A DNA stretch of 64,000 nt, taken from the NCBI GenBank assembly GCA_002170395.1, contig NHEJ01000002.1, positions 91,395-155,394 on the forward strand, read 5' to 3'. Within the stretch, counting starts at the first letter, position 1; the number at the start of each line of letters is the position of its first letter. The DNA is from Betaproteobacteria bacterium TMED82. GTDB lineage: Bacteria > Pseudomonadota > Gammaproteobacteria > Burkholderiales > Burkholderiaceae_A. Below the pieces are notes generated by a model, which worked only from the letters and a program-made list of their open reading frames with translations, was not told where the DNA came from and ran no database searches. Positions 27,190-35,991 of this stretch are shown piece by piece. The translations under genes and the position numbers were made by a program.

Positions 27190-28365
27190 ATGAGCGACTA
27201 TGATTTTGATATTGTTTTGATTGGTGGTGGAGTTGTTGGACTAGCAGTTGCGGCCGAAACTGCTAAAAAAGGCTTCAATACACTTGTTCTGGAATCCCAA
27301 AAAAACAAAGGTTCCTCCACCAGCGCAAGAAATAGTGGAGTAATCCATGCCGGAATCTACTATCCTGAGAATAGTTTAAAAGCCTCATTGTGTGTAAGAG
27401 GCAAACATTTAATGTACGAATATTTACTCAAACACAAGATAAAACATCAAAAATTAGGAAAGTTGATAGTTGCTCAGGCTGGAGAGGAAGAGATTTTAGA
27501 AAAAATTTATGCTCAGGCGATTAATAACGGCGTGACTGATCTCAAATGGCTAACAAAAAAAGAAGTGTCTCAAATGGCAAGTGAACTTTGTTTCTCTGAG
27601 GTTTTGTTTAGTCCCTCTACAGGAATTGTTGATACTCATGGCTTCATGGATGCATTGGAGGGTTCTTTAAATGACAATGCGGGAAACTTAGCAGTCTTTA
27701 GTAGATTTAGTAATGCGGAATATAGTCGAAAATCTGCAGCTTGGAAAATAACTGTAATCTCGAGCAGTCCTCCAAATGAACAAAAAACTGAATTTACGTG
27801 TAAATTTTTGATAAATGCGGCAGGCTTGGAAGCTGATGCTGTGGCATACAATATCCAAGGGATGCCGGAATTAAAGATACCAGAAGTACATTTCGTAAAA
27901 GGTAATTATTTCAATTTTACTAAAACGTGCCCCTTCAGAAACCTGATTTATCCTGTACCGGTTCCCGGCGGTCTTGGAACTCATCTAACCATAGATATCG
28001 GCGGTCAAGCTCAGTTTGGTCCTGATGTTGAATATCTATACAAAGCTGACTATTCTAGGAAAATAGGCGAAGATAATTCCACTTTGGACTATGAAGTAAA
28101 TAAAAATAGACAAAAGCTTTTTTGTAGTGAGGTGAAAAGATGGTGGCCTTCGATAAAGGAAGAACATCTTTCACCAGGATACTCCGGAATTCGGCCGAAA
28201 CTTGCAAAACCAACAGAGGGCTTTAGAGATTTTCTTATTTTAGGACCAGATAAAACTGCACTACCAAATCTGATTCAATTTTTCGGTATTGAGTCTCCAG
28301 GGCTTACAGCTTCTCTGGCAATTGCTGAGATGACTACTGAAATAATCGAGTCAAACATAACTTGA
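27190..28365 (+). CDS. FAD-dependent oxidoreductase, L-2-hydroxyglutarate oxidase-like
   Basis: A 391-residue member of the DAO/glycerol-3-phosphate oxidase superfamily. IGGGVVGLAVA (11-21) binds the FAD ADP moiety, and TSARNSGVIHAGIYYP (44-59) is typical of L-2-hydroxyglutarate dehydrogenases/oxidases (LhgO/L2HGDH). GYSGIRPKL and FFGIESPGLTASLAI near the C-terminus match the same group. That enzyme oxidises L-2-hydroxyglutarate to 2-oxoglutarate at the membrane. The E. coli context (csiD, gabDTP) is absent, so the substrate assignment rests on sequence resemblance alone; another 2-hydroxyacid is possible. A small DM13 protein starts 13 bases downstream. Confidence 0.85.
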   Translation: MSDYDFDIVLIGGGVVGLAVAAETAKKGFNTLVLESQKNKGSSTSARNSGVIHAGIYYPENSLKASLCVRGKHLMYEYLLKHKIKHQKLGKLIVAQAGEEEILEKIYAQAINNGVTDLKWLTKKEVSQMASELCFSEVLFSPSTGIVDTHGFMDALEGSLNDNAGNLAVFSRFSNAEYSRKSAAWKITVISSSPPNEQKTEFTCKFLINAAGLEADAVAYNIQGMPELKIPEVHFVKGNYFNFTKTCPFRNLIYPVPVPGGLGTHLTIDIGGQAQFGPDVEYLYKADYSRKIGEDNSTLDYEVNKNRQKLFCSEVKRWWPSIKEEHLSPGYSGIRPKLAKPTEGFRDFLILGPDKTALPNLIQFFGIESPGLTASLAIAEMTTEIIESNIT

Positions 28366-28378
28366 AAGATCGGTTACC

Positions 28379-28873
28379 TTGCCTAGAAAAAAGAAAAAAA
28401 GAAAATTACTGTTTATCGTGTCTACCGCAACTCATTTAATCTGTGTTTTGATTGGGTTTGCCTCTGGTATTTATTCTTTGCCAATAATAGTTGCTCCTGA
28501 AAAACCGAGTGAAGCACGAGTGGATAAAGTTGTTGAGGAATCTATTTACGAAACCTTCTTTGTTAAAAACTTACCAGGTAGTGATTTCTTTCATTGGGCA
28601 GAGGGACAAGTTTCTATTAGTAACAAAAGCATAGCATTTCAAGGAAAAATGTCACCTGGTCCCGGCTATCACCTATATGTTTCAAGAAACTATGTTGATA
28701 ATGAAAAGAGTTTTTTAGAGGTAAAAAATAACGCTTTGTTATACGGTATTGTTAACACTTTTAACGGTTTCATAGTGATGAATAGCTATGAGGTGGACGT
28801 AAAAGAATTTACAACCATCATAATTTGGTGTGAACCCTTCTCAGAATTTATTACTGCAGCCAAATATCAATAA
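28379..28873 (+). CDS. Membrane-anchored DM13-domain protein
   Basis: A 164-residue protein with a very basic N-terminus (PRKKKKRK), one membrane segment (about 11-38) and a C-terminal DM13 domain (about 55-164). The domain signs are F-x-G-x-M-S-P-G-P-G-Y-H-L-Y-V-S (87-102) and IIIWCEPFSEFITAA, with the conserved cysteine at 151. DM13 is a beta-sandwich proposed to take part in redox reactions through that cysteine, although evidence is limited. The start is TTG at 28379 with no strong binding site. It lies between a flavoprotein oxidoreductase and an MFS transporter with gaps of 13 and six bases, so the three probably form one transcript. Confidence 0.8.
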   Translation: MPRKKKKRKLLFIVSTATHLICVLIGFASGIYSLPIIVAPEKPSEARVDKVVEESIYETFFVKNLPGSDFFHWAEGQVSISNKSIAFQGKMSPGPGYHLYVSRNYVDNEKSFLEVKNNALLYGIVNTFNGFIVMNSYEVDVKEFTTIIIWCEPFSEFITAAKYQ

Positions 28874-28879
28874 ACTACG

Positions 28880-30124
28880 ATGGCTTTTAAGTTTAATAGA
28901 TACTTGAATATTTTTCTTCTAATACTTGTTGGCGAGATGATTTTCGCTCTGCCATTTCATATTACTCGCTTTTTTCGTCCCACATTTATGGAAGCGTTAA
29001 ATCTCACTAATACTGATCTCGGTGACGCTTTTGCTGTATACGGCATAACAGCTATGATTTGCTATTTCCCGGGTGGATTTATTGCTGATAGAGTTCCGGA
29101 GAAAAAACTAATTGTAGGCTCTTTGATTTCAACAGCAGCTGGTGGTTTTTATCTCAGTACGCTACCGGGTCCATTAGAGTTGAGTATTCTTTATGGTTTT
29201 TGGGGTGTTACCACTATTCTATTTTTTTGGGCTGCATTAATAAAAGCAACAAAATTATGGGGTGGTGTAGACTCTCAAGGTAAAGCGTTTGGTTTTTTAG
29301 AGGGTGGGAGAGGATTGGCAGCAGCTCTATTTACAAGCGTGATTTTTTATTTTTTCTTTCCGTCTCAGGAGACTGACCTTTTAGATGCTTCTAGTCGTCA
29401 GTCAATTATCCAGCAAATATCTATTTTTTACGCGGTTTGTTTATTAACTATTGCTATGTTATTCAACTATTTTTATAAGACGAATGACACAAAAAAAACA
29501 AAAAAGCCTCTACAAAGGAAAGCCATAAAAAATTTTAAGCCGATACTAACCTATAAAGTATGGCTTTTGTCAGGGGTTGTGTTATGTGCGTACTGTGGCT
29601 ATAAATCTCTCGATAATATTGGGTTATTTCTTCAAACAGGCTGGGGCTGGAGTGAAGTTGATGCAGCAGGATTTAGTGCAATATTAGCCTATTTAAGACC
29701 AATTACAGCAGTACTTGCAGGTGTTACTGTCGATCTAATAAGTCCCAGTAAATCCATCAAAATGTTGTTTCTCTTACTTTGCATCAGTTCGGCTTTATTA
29801 AGCTCATTTTCACCAACTCATACTCTCCTATGGTTCCTGATTGCAAATATCGGACTTTCTTTTTTCGTTATTTATGCATTGCGTTCAATTTACTTTTCAT
29901 TGATCGCACCCTGCAATTTCCCCAAGGAACAAGTTGGCACAGTTATTGGAATCATTTCTGTCATTGGTTTCACTCCTGATATTTTCTTTGCTCCAATAAC
30001 TGGGCGAATCTTAGACAATAATCCAGGACTTATAGGACATCAAAATTACTATTTAGCTATTTTTTCCATAGCCTTGTTGGGCTTACTTTGCTCAATTAAG
30101 CTCAATAATATATTAAAAGTTTAA
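28880..30124 (+). CDS. Major facilitator superfamily transporter
   Basis: A 414-residue inner-membrane protein with about 12 hydrophobic helices. GGFIADRVPEKKL (near 71-83) is the MFS loop 2-3 motif. ITGRILDN near the C-terminus is typical of the second half. The helices split into two groups of six around a polar loop (TNDTKKTKKPLQRK, near 205-215). I cannot name the substrate; resemblance is to general MFS carriers such as hexose-phosphate or nitrate/nitrite types. It follows the DM13 gene by six bases and is likely the last gene of that unit. A Cache-domain gene starts about 50 bases downstream. Confidence 0.85.
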   Translation: MAFKFNRYLNIFLLILVGEMIFALPFHITRFFRPTFMEALNLTNTDLGDAFAVYGITAMICYFPGGFIADRVPEKKLIVGSLISTAAGGFYLSTLPGPLELSILYGFWGVTTILFFWAALIKATKLWGGVDSQGKAFGFLEGGRGLAAALFTSVIFYFFFPSQETDLLDASSRQSIIQQISIFYAVCLLTIAMLFNYFYKTNDTKKTKKPLQRKAIKNFKPILTYKVWLLSGVVLCAYCGYKSLDNIGLFLQTGWGWSEVDAAGFSAILAYLRPITAVLAGVTVDLISPSKSIKMLFLLLCISSALLSSFSPTHTLLWFLIANIGLSFFVIYALRSIYFSLIAPCNFPKEQVGTVIGIISVIGFTPDIFFAPITGRILDNNPGLIGHQNYYLAIFSIALLGLLCSIKLNNILKV

Positions 30125-30175
30125 TGTTATTGTGCATTGCAGTATACTAATTCAAAAGACACCATAGGAGTAAAT

Positions 30176-30640
30176 ATGAAATTAAGATTAAATTTGTCAA
30201 TATTTATGTTTTTTCTTTTGCCCTTGCAGATTTGTTTTGCGCACGACCATTCAACCAAGGGTACTGAAGAAGAGGCCAAAATATTGCTTGAAAGAGCCAT
30301 TAATATTTTAAAAGTTAATGAAGTTGTGGGGTTAACGATGATTACCATTCCGAGCGGGGGATTTCACACAAAAGATTTATATCCATTTTGTTTCAATTTA
30401 GACGGAGTTTTAATGGCTCACCCCTATAACTTGGGAGCTTCAATCAAAAACTTTACTAGTGAAGATGGTAAAAAATTAGGAGAAGAAATGCTCACTAAAG
30501 CCGAAGAAGGTAAACTTTCAAAAATATCGTATGTGTTACCAATTTATGAAAATGGAAAACTTACAGAAAAAAAAGCTGAGAAAACTACCTTGTACACGAA
30601 AGTCGGAGGCTTTGTTTGTGCAAGCGGTTTTTATAAATAA
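30176..30640 (+). CDS. Secreted single-Cache-domain protein (copy 1)
   Basis: A 154-residue exported protein; AGGAG eight bases before the ATG at 30176 fixes the start. The signal peptide ends QICFA. The mature protein begins with a helix (EEEAKILLERAINILKVNE) and continues with KDLYPFCFNLDGVLMAHPY, TSEDGKKLGEE and TTLYTKVGGFVCASGFY. That is the pattern of a single Cache (sCache_2) domain: a Y-x-F sensor strand, a D-G turn, an A/S-H-P motif and a closing C-x-G-F-Y. Such domains bind small organic ligands, usually at the front of chemoreceptors or kinases. Here the domain is free in the periplasm and is followed by a close paralogue. Confidence 0.8.
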   Translation: MKLRLNLSIFMFFLLPLQICFAHDHSTKGTEEEAKILLERAINILKVNEVVGLTMITIPSGGFHTKDLYPFCFNLDGVLMAHPYNLGASIKNFTSEDGKKLGEEMLTKAEEGKLSKISYVLPIYENGKLTEKKAEKTTLYTKVGGFVCASGFYK

Positions 30641-30699
30641 TTAAAGGTAAATTATAAAAATAAAAAATTAAATGTCACTACTTTATGAAAGGTTCAGAA

Positions 30700-31170
30700 A
30701 TGAAAAAGTTTGTATACTTATTGAGCGTTTTTTTGTTATCGATGTCTCCTGTAAAAATTTTTGCGGACGCCCACGAGGAGAAGTTTGGAACTGCAGAGGA
30801 GGCTGAACAAATCCTTACGAGAGCCGTAAATTTAGTAAAGTCAAATGAGACCGTCGCATTTGCAATGATCACTGCGGGAATGGGTGGTTTGATGACAAAA
30901 GATCTCTACCCGTTTTGCACAAGTATGGACGGAGTTATGGCAGCACATCCATATTCAGCTGGTCTAGATATGGGAGATTTTACCTCTACCGATGGTGTTA
31001 AAGTGGCTAAAATTATGTTGAAGAATGCTAGGGTTGGTAAGATATCAAAAGTCACTTATAAGCTTGGTCGTCCGTCTGGAACTGATTTATCTAGTGAAGA
31101 GTTTAAAAAAACGGCCCTTTATACAAAGGTGGGCAATTTCGTGTGTGCGAGTGGTTTTTATTCAAAATAA
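30700..31170 (+). CDS. Secreted single-Cache-domain protein (copy 2)
   Basis: A 156-residue paralogue of the preceding protein, starting at the ATG at 30700 (AAAGG eight bases upstream). The signal peptide ends KIFA. The mature part repeats the same blocks: EEAEQILTRAVNLVKSNE, LMTKDLYPFCTSMDG, AAHPYSAG, TSTDGVKVAK, and TALYTKVGNFVCASGFY. Conserved cysteines in YPFC and FVCASG suggest a disulfide. It lies 59 bases after copy 1, so the pair most likely arose by tandem duplication. It ends three bases before the end of the convergent SLC13 transporter gene. A role as a free periplasmic ligand-binding protein is inferred. Confidence 0.8.
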   Translation: MKKFVYLLSVFLLSMSPVKIFADAHEEKFGTAEEAEQILTRAVNLVKSNETVAFAMITAGMGGLMTKDLYPFCTSMDGVMAAHPYSAGLDMGDFTSTDGVKVAKIMLKNARVGKISKVTYKLGRPSGTDLSSEEFKKTALYTKVGNFVCASGFYSK

Positions 31171-31173
31171 AGT

Positions 31174-32619
31174 TCAAAATCTCAGGGGAACCAGAAAGTA
31201 AGTGAGTAGAACTACTAGTCCGACGGCAATAATATTTAAAATCAGACCTGCCCTTACCATTGCCTCAATGGGTATTAAATTTGATGCGTAAACTATCGAA
31301 TTCGGGGGAGTAGCAACGGGCAGCATAAATGCGCAACTAGCTGAAATAGTAAGAGGGACAACCAAAATTAGGGGGTTTACGCCCACTTTTAAACCAATCG
31401 CATAAACTATAGGTATAAATGTCATTGTTGTAGCTAGATTGCTGGTTAGCTCAGTTAAGAAAATTATCATACCAACTAAAATAACTATCACAAAAAAGAC
31501 AGACATCTGAGTGGGTATTAAACCCGCCAACCACACTGCCAAACCACTAGTATTGACAACATAAGCGAGTGCCATTCCGCCACCGAATAGAAAAATTAGT
31601 CCCCATGGAAATTTTGCCTCTAGATCTTTCCATGTAAGTAACTTCGATTCATTAAATTTAGAACTCAAAAGGCACAGAATCATGCCCCCCATCATTGCTA
31701 TTACTGCATCTTCAAGCATTACAAACATTGGAATTTCAGCTAAAAGTTTTCTTGTCATCCACAGAAATGCGGTAATTAAAAAAACAGCACCAACAAGTTT
31801 CTCTTCGTAACTCATGGGTCCTAAATCTCGTAGCATAGTCTTTATGATTTGTTTTGTTTTTGCAGGAGCGGTAAAAGAAACTGGAAATAAAAAAAACGTT
31901 AAAAAAAACCAGATGATTGGAACTAAAACGAGTGTTACGGGCAGTCCGATCATCAACCAATCAAAAAACCCAATATCAAAACCCTTCTCACCCATAAACT
32001 GAATCAAATATCCATTTGGGCTTGTTCCGATAGGTGTGGCTATTCCCCCTGCAGAGGAGGCATAAGCAACACCCAATAAAAGACAAATCTGAAAATTAGA
32101 TTTTTCCTCAGGTGATACGTCTTTCAACGTATCCGAGACCGCGTTTATAATTGAAACTCCTATTGGTAACAACATTATAGTCGTAGACGTGTTCATGACC
32201 CACATACTCAGCAATGCGCTTGTCAACATAAACCCAGCGATTATATTTTTTGAATTTACTCCGGTAAATTGCAATATTGTTAAAGCTATTCTTTTATGAA
32301 GATTCCATTTCTGCATAGCTATTGCAATCATGAATCCCCCTGCAAACAAAAATTGAACCTTATTCATAAATTCCTTGCTCACAACACCGATTTGCTCCAC
32401 AGCAAAAATTGGAAAAAGAATAAGTGGAAGTAAAGAAGTTATCGGCAGCGGTAGAGCCTCAGTAGCCCACCAAATACCCATTAATAAGAAGACTGCTAAA
32501 GTGATTTGTCCATTGACGCTTAGTCCCTCAGGATTGGGTAAAAAGTAGATCAAACAGAATATTATCAGCCCTGTAAAAAAACCATATTTCTGTATTTTAT
32601 ATTTCACCTGGAAAATCAC
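31174..32619 (-). CDS. SLC13/DASS family sodium:anion (dicarboxylate) symporter
   Basis: A 481-residue polytopic transporter of the divalent-anion:sodium symporter family. The two S-N-T type substrate/sodium motifs appear as WVMNTSTTIMLLPIG in the first half and ELTSNLATTMTFIP in the second. ATPIGTSPNGYLIQF and LPVATPPNSIVYAS are family hallmarks. Relatives import succinate, malate, fumarate or citrate with sodium; the exact substrate cannot be read. It is followed upstream on the same strand by an SLC1 carrier gene, so the pair may widen carboxylate or amino-acid uptake. Fumarase and acetyl-CoA synthetase genes elsewhere in the window fit growth on organic acids. Confidence 0.9.
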   Translation of the reverse strand: MIFQVKYKIQKYGFFTGLIIFCLIYFLPNPEGLSVNGQITLAVFLLMGIWWATEALPLPITSLLPLILFPIFAVEQIGVVSKEFMNKVQFLFAGGFMIAIAMQKWNLHKRIALTILQFTGVNSKNIIAGFMLTSALLSMWVMNTSTTIMLLPIGVSIINAVSDTLKDVSPEEKSNFQICLLLGVAYASSAGGIATPIGTSPNGYLIQFMGEKGFDIGFFDWLMIGLPVTLVLVPIIWFFLTFFLFPVSFTAPAKTKQIIKTMLRDLGPMSYEEKLVGAVFLITAFLWMTRKLLAEIPMFVMLEDAVIAMMGGMILCLLSSKFNESKLLTWKDLEAKFPWGLIFLFGGGMALAYVVNTSGLAVWLAGLIPTQMSVFFVIVILVGMIIFLTELTSNLATTMTFIPIVYAIGLKVGVNPLILVVPLTISASCAFMLPVATPPNSIVYASNLIPIEAMVRAGLILNIIAVGLVVLLTYFLVPLRF

Positions 32620-32654
32620 TCCCCACTAGTCTTATAGATACCCAAAAAAACATT

Positions 32655-33899
32655 TTATTTATCGAATCTCTCCTTATCTAGTTCCCCCTCGGTTGCAGCT
32701 ACTATTGTTGCAACCGTTCCATCACCTGTAACATTAACCGCCGTTCTCAACATATCTAACAAACGATCAACTCCGATTATTAATCCGATTCCTTCAACTG
32801 GCAATCCCACTTGCCCTAAAACCATCGTTAACATCACCAATCCCACACCTGGGACCGCTGCCGTGCCAATTGACGCAAGTGTTGCGGTTAAAATTACCAT
32901 TAAAAATTGATCTGGTGAAAGGGTTATGCCATAAAATTGAGCGATAAAAACAGTGGCTACTCCCTGCATTATTGCAGTCCCATCCATATTTATGGTTGCT
33001 CCCAAGGGTACTGCGAATGATGAAACTTTAGCATTTACCCCAAGCCGTTCTTCTACTGTCTTCATAGTTACAGGCATTGTTGCACCACTAGATGACGTAG
33101 AAAAAGCAACCATGACAGCTTCTCGCATTTTCAATAAAAATACCACTGGATTGACTCTTGCAAAAATAAAGAGAAGTGTTGGATAAACTAATAACCCATG
33201 AAGAATTAAGACACCGACCACTGTAAAGAAGTATGCTGCCAACTTACTAATTTCATCTACTCCCACAGTAAGCCCTAGCTTGACCATCAATGCAAAAACT
33301 CCATAAGGGGCAAATGAAACTATTAACATAATTAATTTCATTAAAACTTGATTGATTTTGTCTAAACTTAAAAGAATATCTTTGCCATTTTCTCCGGATT
33401 TACTAATTGCAAGTCCCAGAAACAACGCGAAAACTATTACCTGTAACATTTTTCCCTCAGCCATTGCTGCAATAGGATTATCGGGAAAAACGGCGATTAG
33501 AGTTTCTTTTACACTTGGAGGATCTTTTGGAACATAATTTACACTCAAAACTGTGTCGACGGAAGCTCCCATTCCAGGGTTTACTAAAAGAGCAATTAAA
33601 AGAGCTGATGAAACAGCAATAGCAGTTGTCAACAAGTAAAGCCCAATGGTTTTTCCACCAAGTCTTCCAATCGATCCGGAGGCACCTAAACTAGCAGCTC
33701 CGCAAGTCAAAGAAATAAAAACTAATGGTACGACTACCATTTTTAAAGAAACAATGAAAATCTGCCCTACACTATCTATCAAACCATCCAATATATATGT
33801 TTGGAAATAATTATCTGGAGAAATTGAAAGCCCTTGAAAAAAAAGTCCAAGTATTAATCCAGCAGCCATTGCGCTTAAAATTTTAACGGTGAGGCTCAT
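32655..33899 (-). CDS. Dicarboxylate/amino acid:cation symporter (SLC1 family)
   Basis: A 414-residue GltP/DctA-type secondary transporter. The reentrant serine-rich loop STSSSGATMPVT, the N-M-D-G-T motif in PLGATINMDGT, and GVDRLLDMLRTAVNVTGDG, whose Asp/Arg/Asn residues bind sodium and substrate, are all intact. These proteins import glutamate, aspartate or C4-dicarboxylates with H+ or Na+. The arginine in HP2/TM8 (DMLRTAVN) favours acidic substrates, as in glutamate/aspartate carriers. The start is set at the ATG at 33899; a TTG twelve bases upstream is in frame. It is 35 bases from the SLC13 gene and divergent from glpK. Confidence 0.9.
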   Translation of the reverse strand: MSLTVKILSAMAAGLILGLFFQGLSISPDNYFQTYILDGLIDSVGQIFIVSLKMVVVPLVFISLTCGAASLGASGSIGRLGGKTIGLYLLTTAIAVSSALLIALLVNPGMGASVDTVLSVNYVPKDPPSVKETLIAVFPDNPIAAMAEGKMLQVIVFALFLGLAISKSGENGKDILLSLDKINQVLMKLIMLIVSFAPYGVFALMVKLGLTVGVDEISKLAAYFFTVVGVLILHGLLVYPTLLFIFARVNPVVFLLKMREAVMVAFSTSSSGATMPVTMKTVEERLGVNAKVSSFAVPLGATINMDGTAIMQGVATVFIAQFYGITLSPDQFLMVILTATLASIGTAAVPGVGLVMLTMVLGQVGLPVEGIGLIIGVDRLLDMLRTAVNVTGDGTVATIVAATEGELDKERFDK

Positions 33900-33982
33900 G
33901 TTTTTTCCCAAATAGTTTTAAAAAAGAGTAACCATCATGATAAGGTATTACTCTATTATTAGTACACCGCTAGAACGTCATT

Positions 33983-35470
33983 GTGAAACTTATTTTAGCT
34001 TTGGATCAGGGCACTACCAGTTGTAGAAGTATAGTTTTTGATGAAACAGGTAAGGCTATTGGTGTTTCACAGAAAGAGATAACCCAGATTTATCCGCAGC
34101 CAGGTTGGATAGAGCATAACCCAGTAGAGATATATCAGACTCAGCTAGATACAATTAGAGAAGTTGTTAACAAAAAAAATATTCCTGTTAATCAACTTGT
34201 CGCATGCGGTATTACGAATCAAAGAGAAACTACCGTCATATGGAATAAAAAAACAGGGCTTCCTTTACACAATGCGATAGTTTGGCAAGATCGGAGAACT
34301 GAGAGAATATGCGCGCAACTTCATAACAGAAATTTAGAAAAACAAATCTTTGAGAAAACGGGTCTAAAAATCGATCCTTATTTCTCAGCAACTAAAATTT
34401 CTTGGTTACTTACTTTTTTGAAAGATACTATAACTGATTCCAATGATATTGCGTTCGGAACTATAGATTCATGGTTAATTTGGAATTTAACAAATGGTGA
34501 ATCTCATCTAACTGATGTTACTAACGCAAGTAGAACAATGTTATTTGATATTTTAAAAGGTTCATGGGACACGGCCTTATTAAAGTTGTTTAATATTCCA
34601 TTTGAAATAATGCCTACAGCCTTACCTTCAAGCTCCTTTTTTGGATCAATATCAAAAAATATTTTTGGAAAATCGATACCTATTACTGGAGTTGCAGGCG
34701 ATCAACAAAGCTCCTTGTTCGGCCATGCCGGATTTACCTCCGGAATTACGAAAAATACTTACGGCACTGGTTGTTTTATGCTTATGCACACAGGCGAAAA
34801 AAAAGTTAGGTCTGATAATGGATTAATTACCAGTCTTGCCGTCCAAGTCGATGGAAAGCTTAATTATGTTATAGAAGGAAGTATTTTTATTGGCGGTGCA
34901 GTTTTTCAATGGATGCGAGATGAACTGAAGATTATTTCAAGCTCTGACAAAGTGGAGGAGATTGCTTCACAAGCTCCAGAAAATCACGAAGTTTATTTAG
35001 TACCTGCTTTTTCGGGGCTGGGGGCCCCATATTGGAAATCAGATGTTCGTGGTAGTATTTTTGGATTGTCCAGGAGTACAAACTCTAGTCACATTGTGAG
35101 AGCGGGATTGGAAAGTATAGCCTTTCAAAGCCTTGAGCTTATGGAAAGTATGAATAGTGACTTTAATTCTTTCCAGAAAACCTCAGTTGCCGAATTAAGG
35201 GTGGACGGCGGCGCTAGCAAAAATAATCTTTTGATGCAAATTCAGGCTGATATTTTAAATATCCCAATTCTCAGGCCGAAAACTATAGAAACTACAGCTT
35301 TAGGTGTTGCTTTTCTTGCAGGAATCAAAGTAGGAGTTTTTAAATCGTTGAGCTCCATTGAAAAACTGTGGGAAATAGACAGGTTGTTTGAACCTTCCCT
35401 TAACGACGATTTCCGCCTTTCAAAAATCGCAGGGTGGAAAAAAGCTATTAGGCAAAGTCTTACAAAATAA
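33983..35470 (+). CDS. glpK: Glycerol kinase
   Basis: A 495-residue FGGY-family kinase that phosphorylates glycerol to sn-glycerol-3-phosphate. The N-terminal phosphate loop ALDQGTTSCRSIVF, the glycerol-binding section (VWQDRRTERIC, and GVAGDQQSSLFGHAGF near 233-248), NTYGTGCFML and the C-terminal LRVDGGASKNNLLMQ motif are complete. Length equals that of typical GlpK (about 500). The start is GTG at 33983. It stands alone: no glpF, glpD or glpR in the window. The divergent neighbour is the SLC1 symporter, with an 83-base AT-rich spacer that must hold both promoters. Confidence 0.95.
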   Translation: MKLILALDQGTTSCRSIVFDETGKAIGVSQKEITQIYPQPGWIEHNPVEIYQTQLDTIREVVNKKNIPVNQLVACGITNQRETTVIWNKKTGLPLHNAIVWQDRRTERICAQLHNRNLEKQIFEKTGLKIDPYFSATKISWLLTFLKDTITDSNDIAFGTIDSWLIWNLTNGESHLTDVTNASRTMLFDILKGSWDTALLKLFNIPFEIMPTALPSSSFFGSISKNIFGKSIPITGVAGDQQSSLFGHAGFTSGITKNTYGTGCFMLMHTGEKKVRSDNGLITSLAVQVDGKLNYVIEGSIFIGGAVFQWMRDELKIISSSDKVEEIASQAPENHEVYLVPAFSGLGAPYWKSDVRGSIFGLSRSTNSSHIVRAGLESIAFQSLELMESMNSDFNSFQKTSVAELRVDGGASKNNLLMQIQADILNIPILRPKTIETTALGVAFLAGIKVGVFKSLSSIEKLWEIDRLFEPSLNDDFRLSKIAGWKKAIRQSLTK

Positions 35471-35474
35471 CTTC

Positions 35475-35585
35475 CTAAATAAATTGAAAAAAATGTTCAA
35501 AACCACCAGCCCCAAAACCCACGAGTACCAAAACTAACAAAATAAGCATAATCCATACAAAAAAGAAAAGAACTTTTCTAAACAC
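35475..35585 (-). CDS. 36-residue single-span membrane microprotein
   Basis: A short frame from GTG at 35585 to TAG at 35475. GAGGA lies seven bases before the GTG and overlaps the stop region of the upstream lipoprotein gene, which is 13 bases away. The product begins MFRKVLFFF, runs as one hydrophobic helix (VWIMLILLVLVLVGFGAGG) and ends FEHFFQFI. A good binding site, operon spacing and a positive-inside single helix support translation. I know of no named family. It is the last gene of a four-gene minus-strand unit and ends four bases before the convergent glpK stop. Confidence 0.55.
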   Translation of the reverse strand: MFRKVLFFFVWIMLILLVLVLVGFGAGGFEHFFQFI

Positions 35586-35598
35586 TAAAGATTCCTCT

Positions 35599-35988
35599 TC
35601 ATTCAACTTTCCGATCGACTTCGAAACATTCATAGTCGATAATAGAGGTTTTTTCAGTGGTATTTATGACTTGCTGAGCGAATAGAGTATAACGATCAAG
35701 AGTAATTTGATCATCAAAATTATCTCTCTTAGTGTCCTTACAAGTAAAAATAAATTCTGTCTTGTCACAGTTATACTCAGATAGGCCTACCCCAACTGGG
35801 CCAATACTTACATTTAATTTAAGGTCGTTGAAATGAAAATATCGGTCAACACTGCTCTTTTCTAGAAGTTTCTCGCCATCTAAAGCATTCTTCTTACACA
35901 TAAAAACCTGCTGCTTAGCGACAAAAAAACGTTCACAACTAACTAGCATTAACAACGAAACAATTATTAGAGCGAATTTTAGAAGCAT
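35599..35988 (-). CDS. Small lipoprotein, FxC/C-x8-C family
   Basis: A 129-residue unrecognised lipoprotein: LLMLVSC is a lipobox at residue 18. The mature part has four further cysteines in the order FMC, NCDKTEFIFTC (a C-x8-C pair) and YEC. The same order recurs in the 36612-36977 product (FDC, NCKLTEKSIFC, GIC). A related order with nine residues between the pair is seen in the 36218-36655 and 36987-37379 products. These probably form two periplasmic disulfides. It sits in a tight minus-strand unit, three bases after a small cytoplasmic protein gene and 13 bases before the microprotein. No function is inferred beyond an envelope location. Confidence 0.65.
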   Translation of the reverse strand: MLLKFALIIVSLLMLVSCERFFVAKQQVFMCKKNALDGEKLLEKSSVDRYFHFNDLKLNVSIGPVGVGLSEYNCDKTEFIFTCKDTKRDNFDDQITLDRYTLFAQQVINTTEKTSIIDYECFEVDRKVE

Positions 35989-35991
35989 AGA

